From positions 124,001 to 188,000 of the forward strand of contig NZ_BMVW01000015.1 in NCBI RefSeq assembly GCF_014650915.1: DNA of 64,000 bases, written 5' to 3'. The stretch is from Streptomyces poonensis. Its GTDB lineage: Bacteria > Actinomycetota > Actinomycetes > Streptomycetales > Streptomycetaceae. The notes below the pieces were generated by a model. It ran no database searches. It was not told the origin of the DNA and worked only from the letters and a program-made list of their open reading frames with translations. Shown here piece by piece: positions 44,032-52,448 of the stretch. Each line of letters starts with the position of its first letter. Positions within the stretch are counted from its first letter, which is position 1. The position numbers and the translations under genes were made by a program.

Positions 44032-45693
44032 GTGACCAGTCGCATCGATCTTCACACCAGCCCCGGCCGTCCCGCGCCGCGCCGCCGTACCGTCGTCAAG
44101 GCGGCCGCGGCCGGTGCCGCCCTCGCGGCCCCGCTGGCCGCCGCGATACCGGCGCAGGCCGCCCAGGCGCCCGCGTTCCTGCACGGCGTCGCCTCCGGCG
44201 ATCCCCTGCCCGACGGCATCCTGCTGTGGACCCGCGTGACGCCCGCGCCGGAGGCGACCCCCGGCTCCGGGCTCGGCCCGGACACCGAGGTGAGCTGGAC
44301 CGTCGCCCTGGACAAGGCGTTCACCCACGTCGTCGCCAAGGGCTCCACCACCGCGTCGGCCGCCTCGGACCACACCGTGAAGGCGGACATACGCGGCCTC
44401 TCGCCCGCCACCGACTACTGGTTCCGCTTCTCCGCGGGCGGCACCGACTCCCCGGCCGGCCGCGCCCGCACCGCCCCGACCGCCGACGCCTCGGTGGCCT
44501 CCCTGCGCTTCGGTGTGGTCTCCTGCGCCAACTGGGAGGCCGGGTACTTCGCCGCCTACCGCCACCTCGCCGCGCGCGGCGACCTGGACGCGTGGCTGCA
44601 CCTGGGCGACTACATCTACGAGTACGGCACCGGCGAGTACGGCACCCGCGACACCGTCGTACGGCCGCACGCGCCGGCGCACGAGATCCTCACCCTCGCC
44701 GACTACCGCATCCGGCACGGCCGCTACAAGACCGACCCGGACCTGCAGGCCCTGCACGCGGCGGCCCCGGTCGTCGCCATCTGGGACGACCACGAGATAG
44801 CCAACGACACCTGGTCGGGCGGCGCCGAGAACCACACCGAGGGCACGGAAGGGTCCTGGGCGACGCGCCGGTCCGCGGCCAAGCAGGCGTACTTCGAGTG
44901 GATGCCCGTCCGCCCGGCGATCGCGGGCACCACCTACCGCCGGCTGCGCTTCGGGAAGCTGGCCGACCTCTCCCTCCTCGACCTGCGCTCGTTCCGCTCC
45001 CAGCAGGTCTCGATCGGCGACGGGGACGTGGACGACCCGGACCGTACGCTGACGGGCCGGGCCCAGCTCGACTGGCTGAAGGCCGGCCTCGCCGCCTCGG
45101 ACACGGCCTGGCGCCTGGTCGGCAACCCGGTGATGATCGCGCCGTTCGCCCTCGGCAACCTCACCGCCGACCTGCTGAAGCCGCTCGCCGAACTGCTCGG
45201 TCTGCCGAAGGAGGGCCTCGCCCTCAACCCCGACCAGTGGGACGGCTACACCGACGACCGCCGCGAACTCCTCGCCCACCTGCGCGGCAACGGCATCCGC
45301 AACACGGTCTTCCTCACCGGCGACATCCACATGGCCTGGGCCAACGACGTCCCGGTGAACGCAGGAACGTATCCGCTGTCCGCCTCCGCCGCCACCGAGT
45401 TCGTGGTCACCTCGGTGACCTCCGACAACCTCGACGACCAGCTCAAGGTCCCCGAGGGCACCGTCTCGGCCGTGGCCGCCCCGCTGATCCGCGCCGCCAA
45501 CCGGCACGTCCACTGGGTCGACACCGACCGGCACGGCTACGGCGTCCTGGACATCACCGCCGAGCGCGCGCAGATGGACTACTACGTGATCGCCGACCGT
45601 ACGCAGCCCGGCACGGCCTCGTCCTGGGCGCGCTCGTACCGCACCCGCAGCGGCACGCAGAAGGTGGAGCGGGTGTACGACCCGGTGGGCTGA
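44032..45693 (+). CDS. phoD: Secreted alkaline phosphatase/phosphodiesterase PhoD
   Basis: 553 aa Tat-exported phosphatase. The signal peptide is visible: twin-Arg in PRRRTVVKAAAAGAALAAP followed by an AQA-type cleavage site near residue 44. A fibronectin-like N-terminal domain (about 50-155) precedes the PhoD metallo-phosphatase domain: FGVVSCANWEAG, HLGDYIYEYG, IWDDHEIANDTW and FLTGDIHMAW carry metal ligands. It releases phosphate from phosphodiesters outside the cell. GTG at 44032; PHO-box-like repeats upstream. Confidence 0.94.
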   Translation: MTSRIDLHTSPGRPAPRRRTVVKAAAAGAALAAPLAAAIPAQAAQAPAFLHGVASGDPLPDGILLWTRVTPAPEATPGSGLGPDTEVSWTVALDKAFTHVVAKGSTTASAASDHTVKADIRGLSPATDYWFRFSAGGTDSPAGRARTAPTADASVASLRFGVVSCANWEAGYFAAYRHLAARGDLDAWLHLGDYIYEYGTGEYGTRDTVVRPHAPAHEILTLADYRIRHGRYKTDPDLQALHAAAPVVAIWDDHEIANDTWSGGAENHTEGTEGSWATRRSAAKQAYFEWMPVRPAIAGTTYRRLRFGKLADLSLLDLRSFRSQQVSIGDGDVDDPDRTLTGRAQLDWLKAGLAASDTAWRLVGNPVMIAPFALGNLTADLLKPLAELLGLPKEGLALNPDQWDGYTDDRRELLAHLRGNGIRNTVFLTGDIHMAWANDVPVNAGTYPLSASAATEFVVTSVTSDNLDDQLKVPEGTVSAVAAPLIRAANRHVHWVDTDRHGYGVLDITAERAQMDYYVIADRTQPGTASSWARSYRTRSGTQKVERVYDPVG

Positions 45694-45712
45694 CCGGGAG
45701 CGGGACCTCCTC

Positions 45713-46282
45713 TCACAGGCTGTCGAGGAAGCCGAGCGCCACCTTCCAGGTGGCCTCGGCGGCCTCCTCGTCGTAGTCCGGGAGGTCGGGATCGGTGTAG
45801 AGGTGCCCCGCGCCGCGGTACCGGTGCACCTCCACATCGGCGCCCGCCCGCCGCATCCGCAGGTACCACGCGCTCAGCCAGTCGTCCGGCTCGAAGGGGT
45901 CGGGCTCGGCGACGTGGAGCTGGACGGGCAGCTCGTCCACCGACGCGTTCTCCGCGATGTCGGACGTGCCGTGCAGGAGCAGCAGTCCGCGGGCCTTGTC
46001 GTCGCCGAGCGCCAGGGTCTGCGCGATCGCCGCGCCGAGCGAGAACCCGGCGTAGACGAGGCCCCGCTCGGAGTAGGGCGCCGCGGCCAGCACCGCGCGC
46101 TTCAGCAGCTCCTCCTTGCCGATGCCGTCCTTGAAGGCACTGCCCTCCTCCACCGTCGTGAAAGTACGGCCCTCGAACAGGTCGGGCGTCCACACCTCGT
46201 GTCCCGCCGCGCGCAGCCGGTCGGCGGCGGCCCCCACGGCCGGGCGCGGGCCGTAGATCGAGTGAAAGAGCATGATGTTCAT
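45713..46282 (-). CDS. Dienelactone hydrolase family protein
   Basis: 189 aa alpha/beta hydrolase. Nucleophile elbow G-F-S81-L-G uses Ser where classical dienelactone hydrolases use Cys. The Asp is in VAEPDPFE or nearby, and the His in RGAGHLYTDPD. Substrate unknown. ATG at 46282. Convergent with phoD (19-bp gap) and divergent from mscS. Confidence 0.87.
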   Translation of the reverse strand: MNIMLFHSIYGPRPAVGAAADRLRAAGHEVWTPDLFEGRTFTTVEEGSAFKDGIGKEELLKRAVLAAAPYSERGLVYAGFSLGAAIAQTLALGDDKARGLLLLHGTSDIAENASVDELPVQLHVAEPDPFEPDDWLSAWYLRMRRAGADVEVHRYRGAGHLYTDPDLPDYDEEAAEATWKVALGFLDSL

Positions 46283-46440
46283 GGGGCCATGCTGCCAGCC
46301 GGCACTGACACCGGGGCCGACGACCCGGACCAGGTCCGCCCCCCAAGCCCCCGGGCCCCGGGCCCCGGCCCCCGGGCCATACCCACGATCGCGCCGAAGT
46401 CACATGTTCATGACCGCGTATGCCGGTTAGGTTCGTGTGC

Positions 46441-47643
46441 ATGGAGAACGTACTGCGCCCACTGGTGGTCGTGGGCGGTTCGGTGCTGCTCACCCTGGTC
46501 ATCGGGTGGGTCACCGACCACCTGCTGCGCAAAGCGGACGATCGTGACCGGGAGACCCCGCTGTGGGGCCTGCTGCGCCGCGCACGCATCCCCTACCAGC
46601 TCGTGCTGTGCGTGGCCCTGCTCAGAGGTTCCTACGACCAGGCGGACCTCCTGCCCAGGCACGAGATCGCCATCGAACGGGTTCTGACGCTGCTGCTCAT
46701 CGGGTCCGCCGCCTGGCTGGTGATCCGGATCGCGGCCGCGATAGTCGAGACGACGTACAGCCGCTACGCGCGCGCCCACCGCGACCCCGCCCGGGTCCGC
46801 CGGGTGCGCACCCAGGTGACCCTCATCATGCGGGTCGTCTCCGCGATCGTGGGCGTCGTGGCGGTCGCGGCCATGCTGCTGACCTTCCCGGCGATGCGCG
46901 CGGCCGGCGCCTCGCTGCTCGCCTCGGCGGGCATCCTCGGCATCGTCGCCGGTGTCGCCGCGCAGTCCACGCTGGGCAACATGTTCGCCGGGCTGCAGAT
47001 CGCCTTCGGCGACATGGTGCGCATCGGGGACACCGTGGTGGTGGACGGCGAGTGGGGCACGGTGGAGGAGATCACCCTCACCTTCCTGACCGTACGGACC
47101 TGGGACGAGCGCCGCATCACGATGCCCGTCTCGTACTTCACCTCCAAGCCCTTCGAGAACTGGTCGCGCGGCACCCCCCAGATGACCGGCATCGTCTACC
47201 TCCACGTCGACCACTCGGCCCCCGTGGAGGCGATGCGCGAGAAGCTCCGCGACATCCTGCGCGAGTGCCCGGCCTGGGACGGCCGCGCCTACGGCCTGCA
47301 GGTCACGGACACCACCCCGAGCACCATGCAGGTACGGGCCCTGGTGACCGCGAAGGACGCGGACGACATCTGGACGGTACGGGTGGAGGTCCGCGAGCGG
47401 CTGATCCGCTGGCTGGCCGACGAGCACCCGTACGCCCTGCCCCGCGTCAACACGGCCGACGCGCTCCTGCCTCCGGCACGCTCGGGCGACGGCCGGTCCG
47501 ACAGCGCGACCGACGGTGCGGTCGGCCGGTCCGGCGGCGCGACGGTCGGTGGTACGGGCGGCCGGGGGAACGGCGCGGCCGCCCGCTCCACGTCCCGCGA
47601 CCGCGCGTACGAGTCCCCCGGGACGGGCCCGGCCCGAGGCTGA
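46441..47643 (+). CDS. MscS-type mechanosensitive channel protein
   Basis: 400 aa with four or more N-terminal TM helices and the MscS core: pore-lining TM3 with GASLLASAGILGIVAGVAAQSTLGN, then the beta domain (FGDMVRIGDTVVVDGEWGTVEEITL). Acts as a tension-gated emergency valve. The C-terminal 60 residues (about 345-400) are a low-complexity Ser/Gly/Arg/Asp tail with reiterated GR and GG. ATG at 46441 (MENVLRPLVV); an in-frame ATG at 46420 is less likely. Confidence 0.92.
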   Translation: MENVLRPLVVVGGSVLLTLVIGWVTDHLLRKADDRDRETPLWGLLRRARIPYQLVLCVALLRGSYDQADLLPRHEIAIERVLTLLLIGSAAWLVIRIAAAIVETTYSRYARAHRDPARVRRVRTQVTLIMRVVSAIVGVVAVAAMLLTFPAMRAAGASLLASAGILGIVAGVAAQSTLGNMFAGLQIAFGDMVRIGDTVVVDGEWGTVEEITLTFLTVRTWDERRITMPVSYFTSKPFENWSRGTPQMTGIVYLHVDHSAPVEAMREKLRDILRECPAWDGRAYGLQVTDTTPSTMQVRALVTAKDADDIWTVRVEVRERLIRWLADEHPYALPRVNTADALLPPARSGDGRSDSATDGAVGRSGGATVGGTGGRGNGAAARSTSRDRAYESPGTGPARG

Positions 47644-48166
47644 GGGACAGCTGAGGGGCAGCCGGGGGACGGACGAGCATCAACCAGAGGTGGCGGCCGT
47701 GGGCTACGCACCCCGCGCGCGGGACGACGCCGACACGCCCCGACGGCCGTCGAGCCGGGGAACCACGCGGCCCACCACCCGCTTCCCCGGCTCGACGGCC
47801 CGAGGACGACACATCCACCCACCCGAACGGCCCGGCGGGGGCCGGCACAGAGCCACCCACCCGAACGCCCGGCCCGACGACCCGTACGTACCCCTCGGCC
47901 GTGTCCCGCGCGCGGCACCTGCCTCCCGTACTGCACGCCCCGTACGCACGCGTCGGCGACACGTCGCGGGCGTCCGCTCCCCTGGGCCGCCCTACGTGCA
48001 GCCGCCTCCCAGGACCCCGTCTCCCGACCCGCCCCAGCAGCACCCACCGCCCCTCGGACCCACCCCCGGGGACAGTACGTCTCAGCCCAGCCCCGACCCG
48101 TCCCGCCTCGCGAACCCCACTCTCCCCGGGCTCCTCGAGCACGGCCCTCACCCGACCAGCGGAGCG
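47644..48166. other. Convergent intergenic region with a large inverted repeat
   Basis: 523 bp between convergent mscS and the antiporter gene. It contains an 18-bp perfect inverted repeat (47745-47800) and a 15-bp direct repeat CCACCCACCCGAACG at 47815-47829 and 47853-47867. Frames through it are Pro/Thr/Arg low-complexity with no start support. No gene seen. Confidence 0.6.
47745..47800. terminator. 18-bp perfect inverted repeat, likely bidirectional terminator
   Basis: GGCCGTCGAGCCGGGGAA (47745-47762) pairs perfectly with TTCCCCGGCTCGACGGCC (47783-47800) across a 20-nt loop. Location about 100 bp beyond the mscS stop, between convergent genes, fits transcription termination. The length and perfection are greater than for other terminators in the window. 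Confidence 0.7.
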
Positions 48167-49759
48167 TCAGCGCAGGCTCCGGACGTCCAGGTGCCGCAGC
48201 ACCCGGTCCACGATCTCGGGGTCCGCGCCCGGCTCGCTGCGTGCGGCCAGCACCTCGTGGCGGGCCGCGCTCAGCATCTCGCCCTGGATCCGCCGCAGTC
48301 TCCGGAGCCGCAGGTGCCGCTGCTCGAGCCCCGCCCTGCGCTCGTCCTCCCCCATGTCGGGACTGATCCGTACGCCGATGTCGAAGGCCCGCCGGAGGAG
48401 TTGCTCGATGAGTTCGTCCGGCAGTCCCTCCGCCTCCTCGATCTGCCTCAGCCGCCGCTTCGCCGCGCCGGCGGCCCGGACCGCGAGCTGCTTCTCGAAC
48501 TTCTTCTCGGCCTCCGTGTCCGCCTTCACCCCCAGCCGCCCGACCAGCCAGGGCAGGGTGAGCCCCTGGAGCAGCAGCGTCCCCATGATCACGCCGAACG
48601 CGATGAACACGATCTCGTCCCTGACCGGGAAGGACGACCCGTCCTCCGTCTGTAGCGGAATGGCCAGCGCCAGCGCCACGGAGGCCACCCCGCGCATTCC
48701 GGACCACCACATCACCACGGTCTCCCGCCAGGTCAGCGGAATGTCCTCGTCGTGGTCCCGGTCCAGCCGGGCGTGCAGCCACCGGGTGAGCCAGGTCGCC
48801 GGCAGCAGCCACAGCAGCCGTAGGAGCACGACGACTCCCAGGATCGCCAGGGCCCAGCCGAGCATCTCGTGCCAGCGCCCGGTCGCCGTCCTGATCGCGT
48901 TGTGCAGTTCGAGACCGATCAGCCCGAAGGCGACCCCGGTCACCAAGGTGTCCACCACGTCCCAGAACGTGTGCCCGGCGAGCCGTGTCATGACATCGTC
49001 CGCGTCGGCGGCGTGCTCGGACAGGAACAGGGCCGTGGTGAGCACGGCGAGCACCCCGGACCCGTGCAGTTCCTCGGCCAGCACGTAGGAGGCGTACGGC
49101 ACGAGCAGGGTGAGCCCGACCTGGAGGGTGGCGTCCCCGAGGATGTCCAGCAGCTTGTACGCGGCCCAGCCCAGCCCCAGGCCGACGGCGACGGCGACGA
49201 CGGCCGACAGCACCAGTTCCAGCGCGGCGTCCGGCAGGGAGAAGGATCCGCTGACGGCGGCGGCGATCGCGACGTGGTAGAGCACGATGGCCGTCACGTC
49301 GTTGAAGAGTCCCTCGCCCTCCAGGATGGACACCAGCCGCCGCGGCAGGCCGAGCCGTCCCGCCACGGCCGTCGCGGCCACCGGGTCGGGCGGCGCGACG
49401 AGCGCGCCGAGTGCCACGGCGGCGGCGACCGGCAGCCCCGGCACGATCGTGTGGGCGACCGCGCCCACCGCCGCGGTGGTGACGAAGACCAGCGCCACGG
49501 CCAGCAGGAAGATCGGCCGCCGGTTGGCCGCGAACTGCCGCCAGGAGGTCTTCCGCACCGCCGCGTACAGCAGGGGCGGCAGCAGCGCGGGCAGGATGAG
49601 CTCGGGCGCGATGTCCACGTTGGGCACGAAGTCCGGCACGGCGAGGACGATCCCGAGGATCGTCATCAGCACCGGTGCCGGCAGCCCCCACCGGTCGCCC
49701 AGCGGAACGCTCACCAGGGCCCCGAGCAGCAGGGTGAACAGCAGGGCCAACTGATCCAC
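48167..49759 (-). CDS. Na+/H+ antiporter (CPA1 family, NhaP/YjcE-like)
   Basis: 530 aa: about 12 TM helices followed by a cytosolic C-terminal helical domain of about 130 residues. The CPA1 ion-binding ND pair is in EGEGLFNDVTAIVLY, and the GALVAPPDPVAATAV motif is conserved. Exchanges Na+ (or K+) for H+. The GTG at 49759 (VDQLALLFTLL) has GGAG eight bases upstream, preferred over a frame 51 codons longer. Confidence 0.93.
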   Translation of the reverse strand: MDQLALLFTLLLGALVSVPLGDRWGLPAPVLMTILGIVLAVPDFVPNVDIAPELILPALLPPLLYAAVRKTSWRQFAANRRPIFLLAVALVFVTTAAVGAVAHTIVPGLPVAAAVALGALVAPPDPVAATAVAGRLGLPRRLVSILEGEGLFNDVTAIVLYHVAIAAAVSGSFSLPDAALELVLSAVVAVAVGLGLGWAAYKLLDILGDATLQVGLTLLVPYASYVLAEELHGSGVLAVLTTALFLSEHAADADDVMTRLAGHTFWDVVDTLVTGVAFGLIGLELHNAIRTATGRWHEMLGWALAILGVVVLLRLLWLLPATWLTRWLHARLDRDHDEDIPLTWRETVVMWWSGMRGVASVALALAIPLQTEDGSSFPVRDEIVFIAFGVIMGTLLLQGLTLPWLVGRLGVKADTEAEKKFEKQLAVRAAGAAKRRLRQIEEAEGLPDELIEQLLRRAFDIGVRISPDMGEDERRAGLEQRHLRLRRLRRIQGEMLSAARHEVLAARSEPGADPEIVDRVLRHLDVRSLR

Positions 49760-49971
49760 GGTCGCGCTCCGCCGGTCTGGACGATCAAGGCACCCCGATG
49801 CCCAGGGTGCCACGCACCACCCCGCGCGGCCCGTCCGCGCCCGACGGCGCGCCGCCCGCTCCGGCATCGTGGGAACGGTCCTTACGGGCCGCAGTACTCC
49901 GGATGCCCACATCGGCGCGGCTCACGCCGGGGCACGCCCGCCTCTCCCGTCACACGTTCCGCATCAGCACA

Positions 49972-50009
49972 TCAGTTGATCAGAGAGCGCTCAGTTGATC
50001 AGGGAGCGC
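49972..50009. repeat. 19-bp tandem duplication at the GNAT gene end
   Basis: TCAGTTGATCAGAGAGCGC (49972-49990) and TCAGTTGATCAGGGAGCGC (49991-50009), one mismatch. The second copy contains the GNAT stop codon and the first reproduces it downstream. Confidence 0.9.
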
Positions 50010-50494
50010 TCCGCATCGCCGGATCGGAGGGCGCGCCGCATCGCCTGGTGCGGTATGCCGGCGTCGGGGAACTCCGGCCCGTACGCCACGTATCCCAGCC
50101 GCTCGTAGAACCCCAGGGCGTGCGTCTGCGCGTGCAGATCCACCGCCGTCAGCCCGAGCTCCCGCGCCGCGCCCTCGATGGCCCGCACCAGGGCAGCGCC
50201 CACGCCGAGTCCGCGCGCCTGCTTCATCACGGCGAGCCGCCCGAGCGAACCCACCGCCGGGTCGCCGCCGGTCTTCCCCGCGGCCGCCTCACCGGACAGC
50301 AGCCGGCCGGTGCCGAGCGGCGTCCCGTCCTCCCGGACGGCCAGCACATGGACCGCGAGGGCGTCGTACGGGTCGTACTCGATGTCCTCCGGGACGCCCT
50401 GCTCGGCGACGAAGACCTCCTTGCGCACCGCGAAGCACGCCTCACGGTCGGCCGGCTCCGCGGCTATGCGCACCACATACGAGGGGCCGCTCAT
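49991..50494 (-). CDS. GNAT family N-acetyltransferase
   Basis: 167 aa ElaA/GNAT-type acetyltransferase. The acetyl-CoA loop is ARGLGVGAALVRAIE; AEQGVPEDIEYDPYDALAVHV and HAQTHALGFYERLGYVAYGPEFPDAGIPHQAM are typical of this branch. ATG at 50494 overlaps the rluD stop (ATGA), so the two are co-translated. Substrate unknown. Confidence 0.92.
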   Translation of the reverse strand: MSGPSYVVRIAAEPADREACFAVRKEVFVAEQGVPEDIEYDPYDALAVHVLAVREDGTPLGTGRLLSGEAAAGKTGGDPAVGSLGRLAVMKQARGLGVGAALVRAIEGAARELGLTAVDLHAQTHALGFYERLGYVAYGPEFPDAGIPHQAMRRALRSGDAERSLIN

Positions 50495-51435
50495 CCGTAC
50501 GTCTCCTCCCGCACCCGGTCCAGGGCCTTCTGCAGGTCCTCGGGGTAGTCGCTCTCGAACTCGACCCACCGTCCGTCCCCGGGGTGCTCGAAGCCGAGCC
50601 GCACCGCGTGCAGCCACTGCCGGGTGAGGCCGAGCCGCTTGGCGAGCGTGGGGTCCGCGCCGTACGTGAGGTCGCCCGCGCAGGGGTGCCGGTGGGCCGA
50701 CATGTGCACGCGGATCTGGTGGGTGCGCCCGGTCTCCAGCTTCACGTCCAGCAGCGACGCCGCGCGGAACGCCTCGATGAGGTCGTAGTGCGTGACGGAC
50801 GGCTTGCCGTCGGCCGTGACCGCCCACTTGTAGTCGTGGTTCGGGTGCCGCCCGATGGGCGCGTCGATGGTGCCGCTCGTCGGGTCGGGGTGCCCCTGCA
50901 CCAGCGTGTGGTAGCGCTTGTCGACCGTGCGCTCCTTGAACTGGCGCTTGAGGAAGCTGTACGCGTACTCCGACTTGGCCACCACCATCAGCCCCGACGT
51001 GCCCACGTCGAGCCGGTGGACGATGCCCTGGCGCTCCGCGGCGCCCGAGGTCGAGATCCGGTAGCCCGCGGCGGCGAGCCCGCCGATCACGGTCGGGCCG
51101 GTCCAGCCGGGGCTCGGGTGCGCGGCCACGCCGACCGGCTTGACGATCACGACCACGTCGTCGTCGTCGTACACGATCTCCATGCCCTCGACCCGCTCGG
51201 CGACGACCTGGACGGGCGCGGGCGCCTGCGGCATCTCGACCTCGAGCCAGGCCCCGCCCCGCACCCGCTCGGACTTGCCGACCACCGTGCCGTCGACCAG
51301 CACCTTGCCCGCCGCGGCCAGCTCCGCGGCCTTGGTGCGGGAGAAGCCGAACATGCGGGAGATGGCGGCGTCGACGCGCTCGCCCTCCAGGCCGTCGGGC
51401 ACGGGCAGGGTACGGATCTCGGGAATCGTGCTCAC
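50491..51435 (-). CDS. rluD: 23S rRNA pseudouridine synthase, RluD type
   Basis: 314 aa. S4 RNA-binding domain (about 15-75) followed by an RluA-family catalytic domain with HRLDVGTSGLMVVAKS (catalytic Asp) and the LETGRTHQIRVHMSAHRHP signature. Modifies uridines in 23S rRNA, probably helix 69 sites as for E. coli RluD; the exact target is inference. GTG at 51435. Downstream of lspA, as in many actinobacteria. Confidence 0.94.
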   Translation of the reverse strand: MSTIPEIRTLPVPDGLEGERVDAAISRMFGFSRTKAAELAAAGKVLVDGTVVGKSERVRGGAWLEVEMPQAPAPVQVVAERVEGMEIVYDDDDVVVIVKPVGVAAHPSPGWTGPTVIGGLAAAGYRISTSGAAERQGIVHRLDVGTSGLMVVAKSEYAYSFLKRQFKERTVDKRYHTLVQGHPDPTSGTIDAPIGRHPNHDYKWAVTADGKPSVTHYDLIEAFRAASLLDVKLETGRTHQIRVHMSAHRHPCAGDLTYGADPTLAKRLGLTRQWLHAVRLGFEHPGDGRWVEFESDYPEDLQKALDRVREETYG

Positions 51436-51506
51436 CCGTCGAGTATGCCGGACGGGTCCGACAACGCCGTACGCGCGCCCCTGAGCAGGCCGTCAGACCT
51501 TCGGTC

Positions 51507-51530
51507 CCTCAGTGCCTCAGTGCCTCAGTC
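51507..51530. repeat. Three-copy octamer at the lspA stop
   Basis: CCTCAGTG, CCTCAGTG and CCTCAGTC in tandem; the third unit contains the lspA stop (TCA on plus). It may be slippage-prone but lies mostly outside the coding part. Confidence 0.8.
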
Positions 51531-52370
51531 CTTGTGGACGGTGCCGTCCGGGTCGAGCCCCCGGAAGGACAGCAGCACGATGAGGATGCCTCCGCAGACG
51601 ATCGCGGAGTCGGCCAGGTTGAACACGGCGAAGCCCTTGGGGGCGATGAAGTCCACCACCGCCCCTTCGAAGACGCCGGGCGCGCGGAAGATGCGGTCCG
51701 TGAGGTTGCCCAGCGCACCGCCGAGCAGCAGCCCGAGCGCGACGGCCCAGGGCAGGCTGTAGAGCTTGCGCGCGAGCCGGACGATCACCACGATCACGGC
51801 CGTCGCGATCACCGTGAAGATGACGGTGAACGCCTCGCCGAAGCCGAAGGCGGCGCCCGCGTTGCGGATCGCCACAAACCTCAGCCACTCCCCGACGATC
51901 TCGATCGGCTCGTGGTGCTCCAGCTTCTCGACCACGATCATCTTGCTGATCAGGTCGAGGGCGTACGCCAGGACGGCGACCATGAACAGCACGGCGATCC
52001 GCCGCTTGCCCCGGGGCCGCGCGCCGGCACCGCCCGCCTCGCTCTCCGCCACGCCGTCCGTCGTTGCGTCCGCGTCGGACACCTCGCCGGCCCCCTGCGC
52101 CCCTTCGGAGCGGGACTCCGGCCCCGCTCCGACGGCCGGGCCGGCTCCGGACGCAGGTCCCGTGCCGGACACGGATCCCGTCCCGGGCACGGGGTCCGCC
52201 CCGCGCGCGGGGCCGGTGTCCGGCCGCCCGGCCGGGGCGTGCGGGGCCCGTGTGCCGTCGTCGGAGCCGGACCGCTCGCCCGCGGCCGCCCGCCCTTCGG
52301 ACCGCTCCGGCCCGGCTCCCGCCGCGTCGGGGGTGTCCGGCGTACCGATGATGCGCTCCGCCTCTGCCAC
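51525..52370 (-). CDS. lspA: Lipoprotein signal peptidase with long N-terminal extension
   Basis: 281 aa, about 120 longer than typical LspA. Residues 1-120 are Gly/Pro/Ala/Ser/Thr-rich with imperfect GTGP/GAGP repeats and look disordered and cytosolic. The peptidase part has four TM helices and the aspartic-protease motifs GNLTDRI and FNLADSAI. It cleaves signal peptides of lipoproteins modified by Lgt (11382). GTG at 52370; a start just before the first TM cannot be excluded but none is better supported. Confidence 0.93.
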   Translation of the reverse strand: MAEAERIIGTPDTPDAAGAGPERSEGRAAAGERSGSDDGTRAPHAPAGRPDTGPARGADPVPGTGSVSGTGPASGAGPAVGAGPESRSEGAQGAGEVSDADATTDGVAESEAGGAGARPRGKRRIAVLFMVAVLAYALDLISKMIVVEKLEHHEPIEIVGEWLRFVAIRNAGAAFGFGEAFTVIFTVIATAVIVVIVRLARKLYSLPWAVALGLLLGGALGNLTDRIFRAPGVFEGAVVDFIAPKGFAVFNLADSAIVCGGILIVLLSFRGLDPDGTVHKD

Positions 52371-52448
52371 GTGAGTCCCTCAACCTAGGTGCCTGACTGA
52401 GGACGAGAGTACGTCACGGTCCCCGCCGATCATGTGCTCAGGCGGCAC

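Noticed and set aside
46347..46378. G/C runs between the dienelactone hydrolase and mscS genes as a terminator
   Set aside because: The two genes are divergent, so a terminator is not expected; the self-complementary GGGCCC blocks are simple low-complexity sequence.
47447..48151. Minus-strand 234-residue frame in the mscS/antiporter gap
   Set aside because: Gly/Arg/Val low-complexity product, no ribosome site, overlaps the 3' end of mscS and the large inverted repeat.
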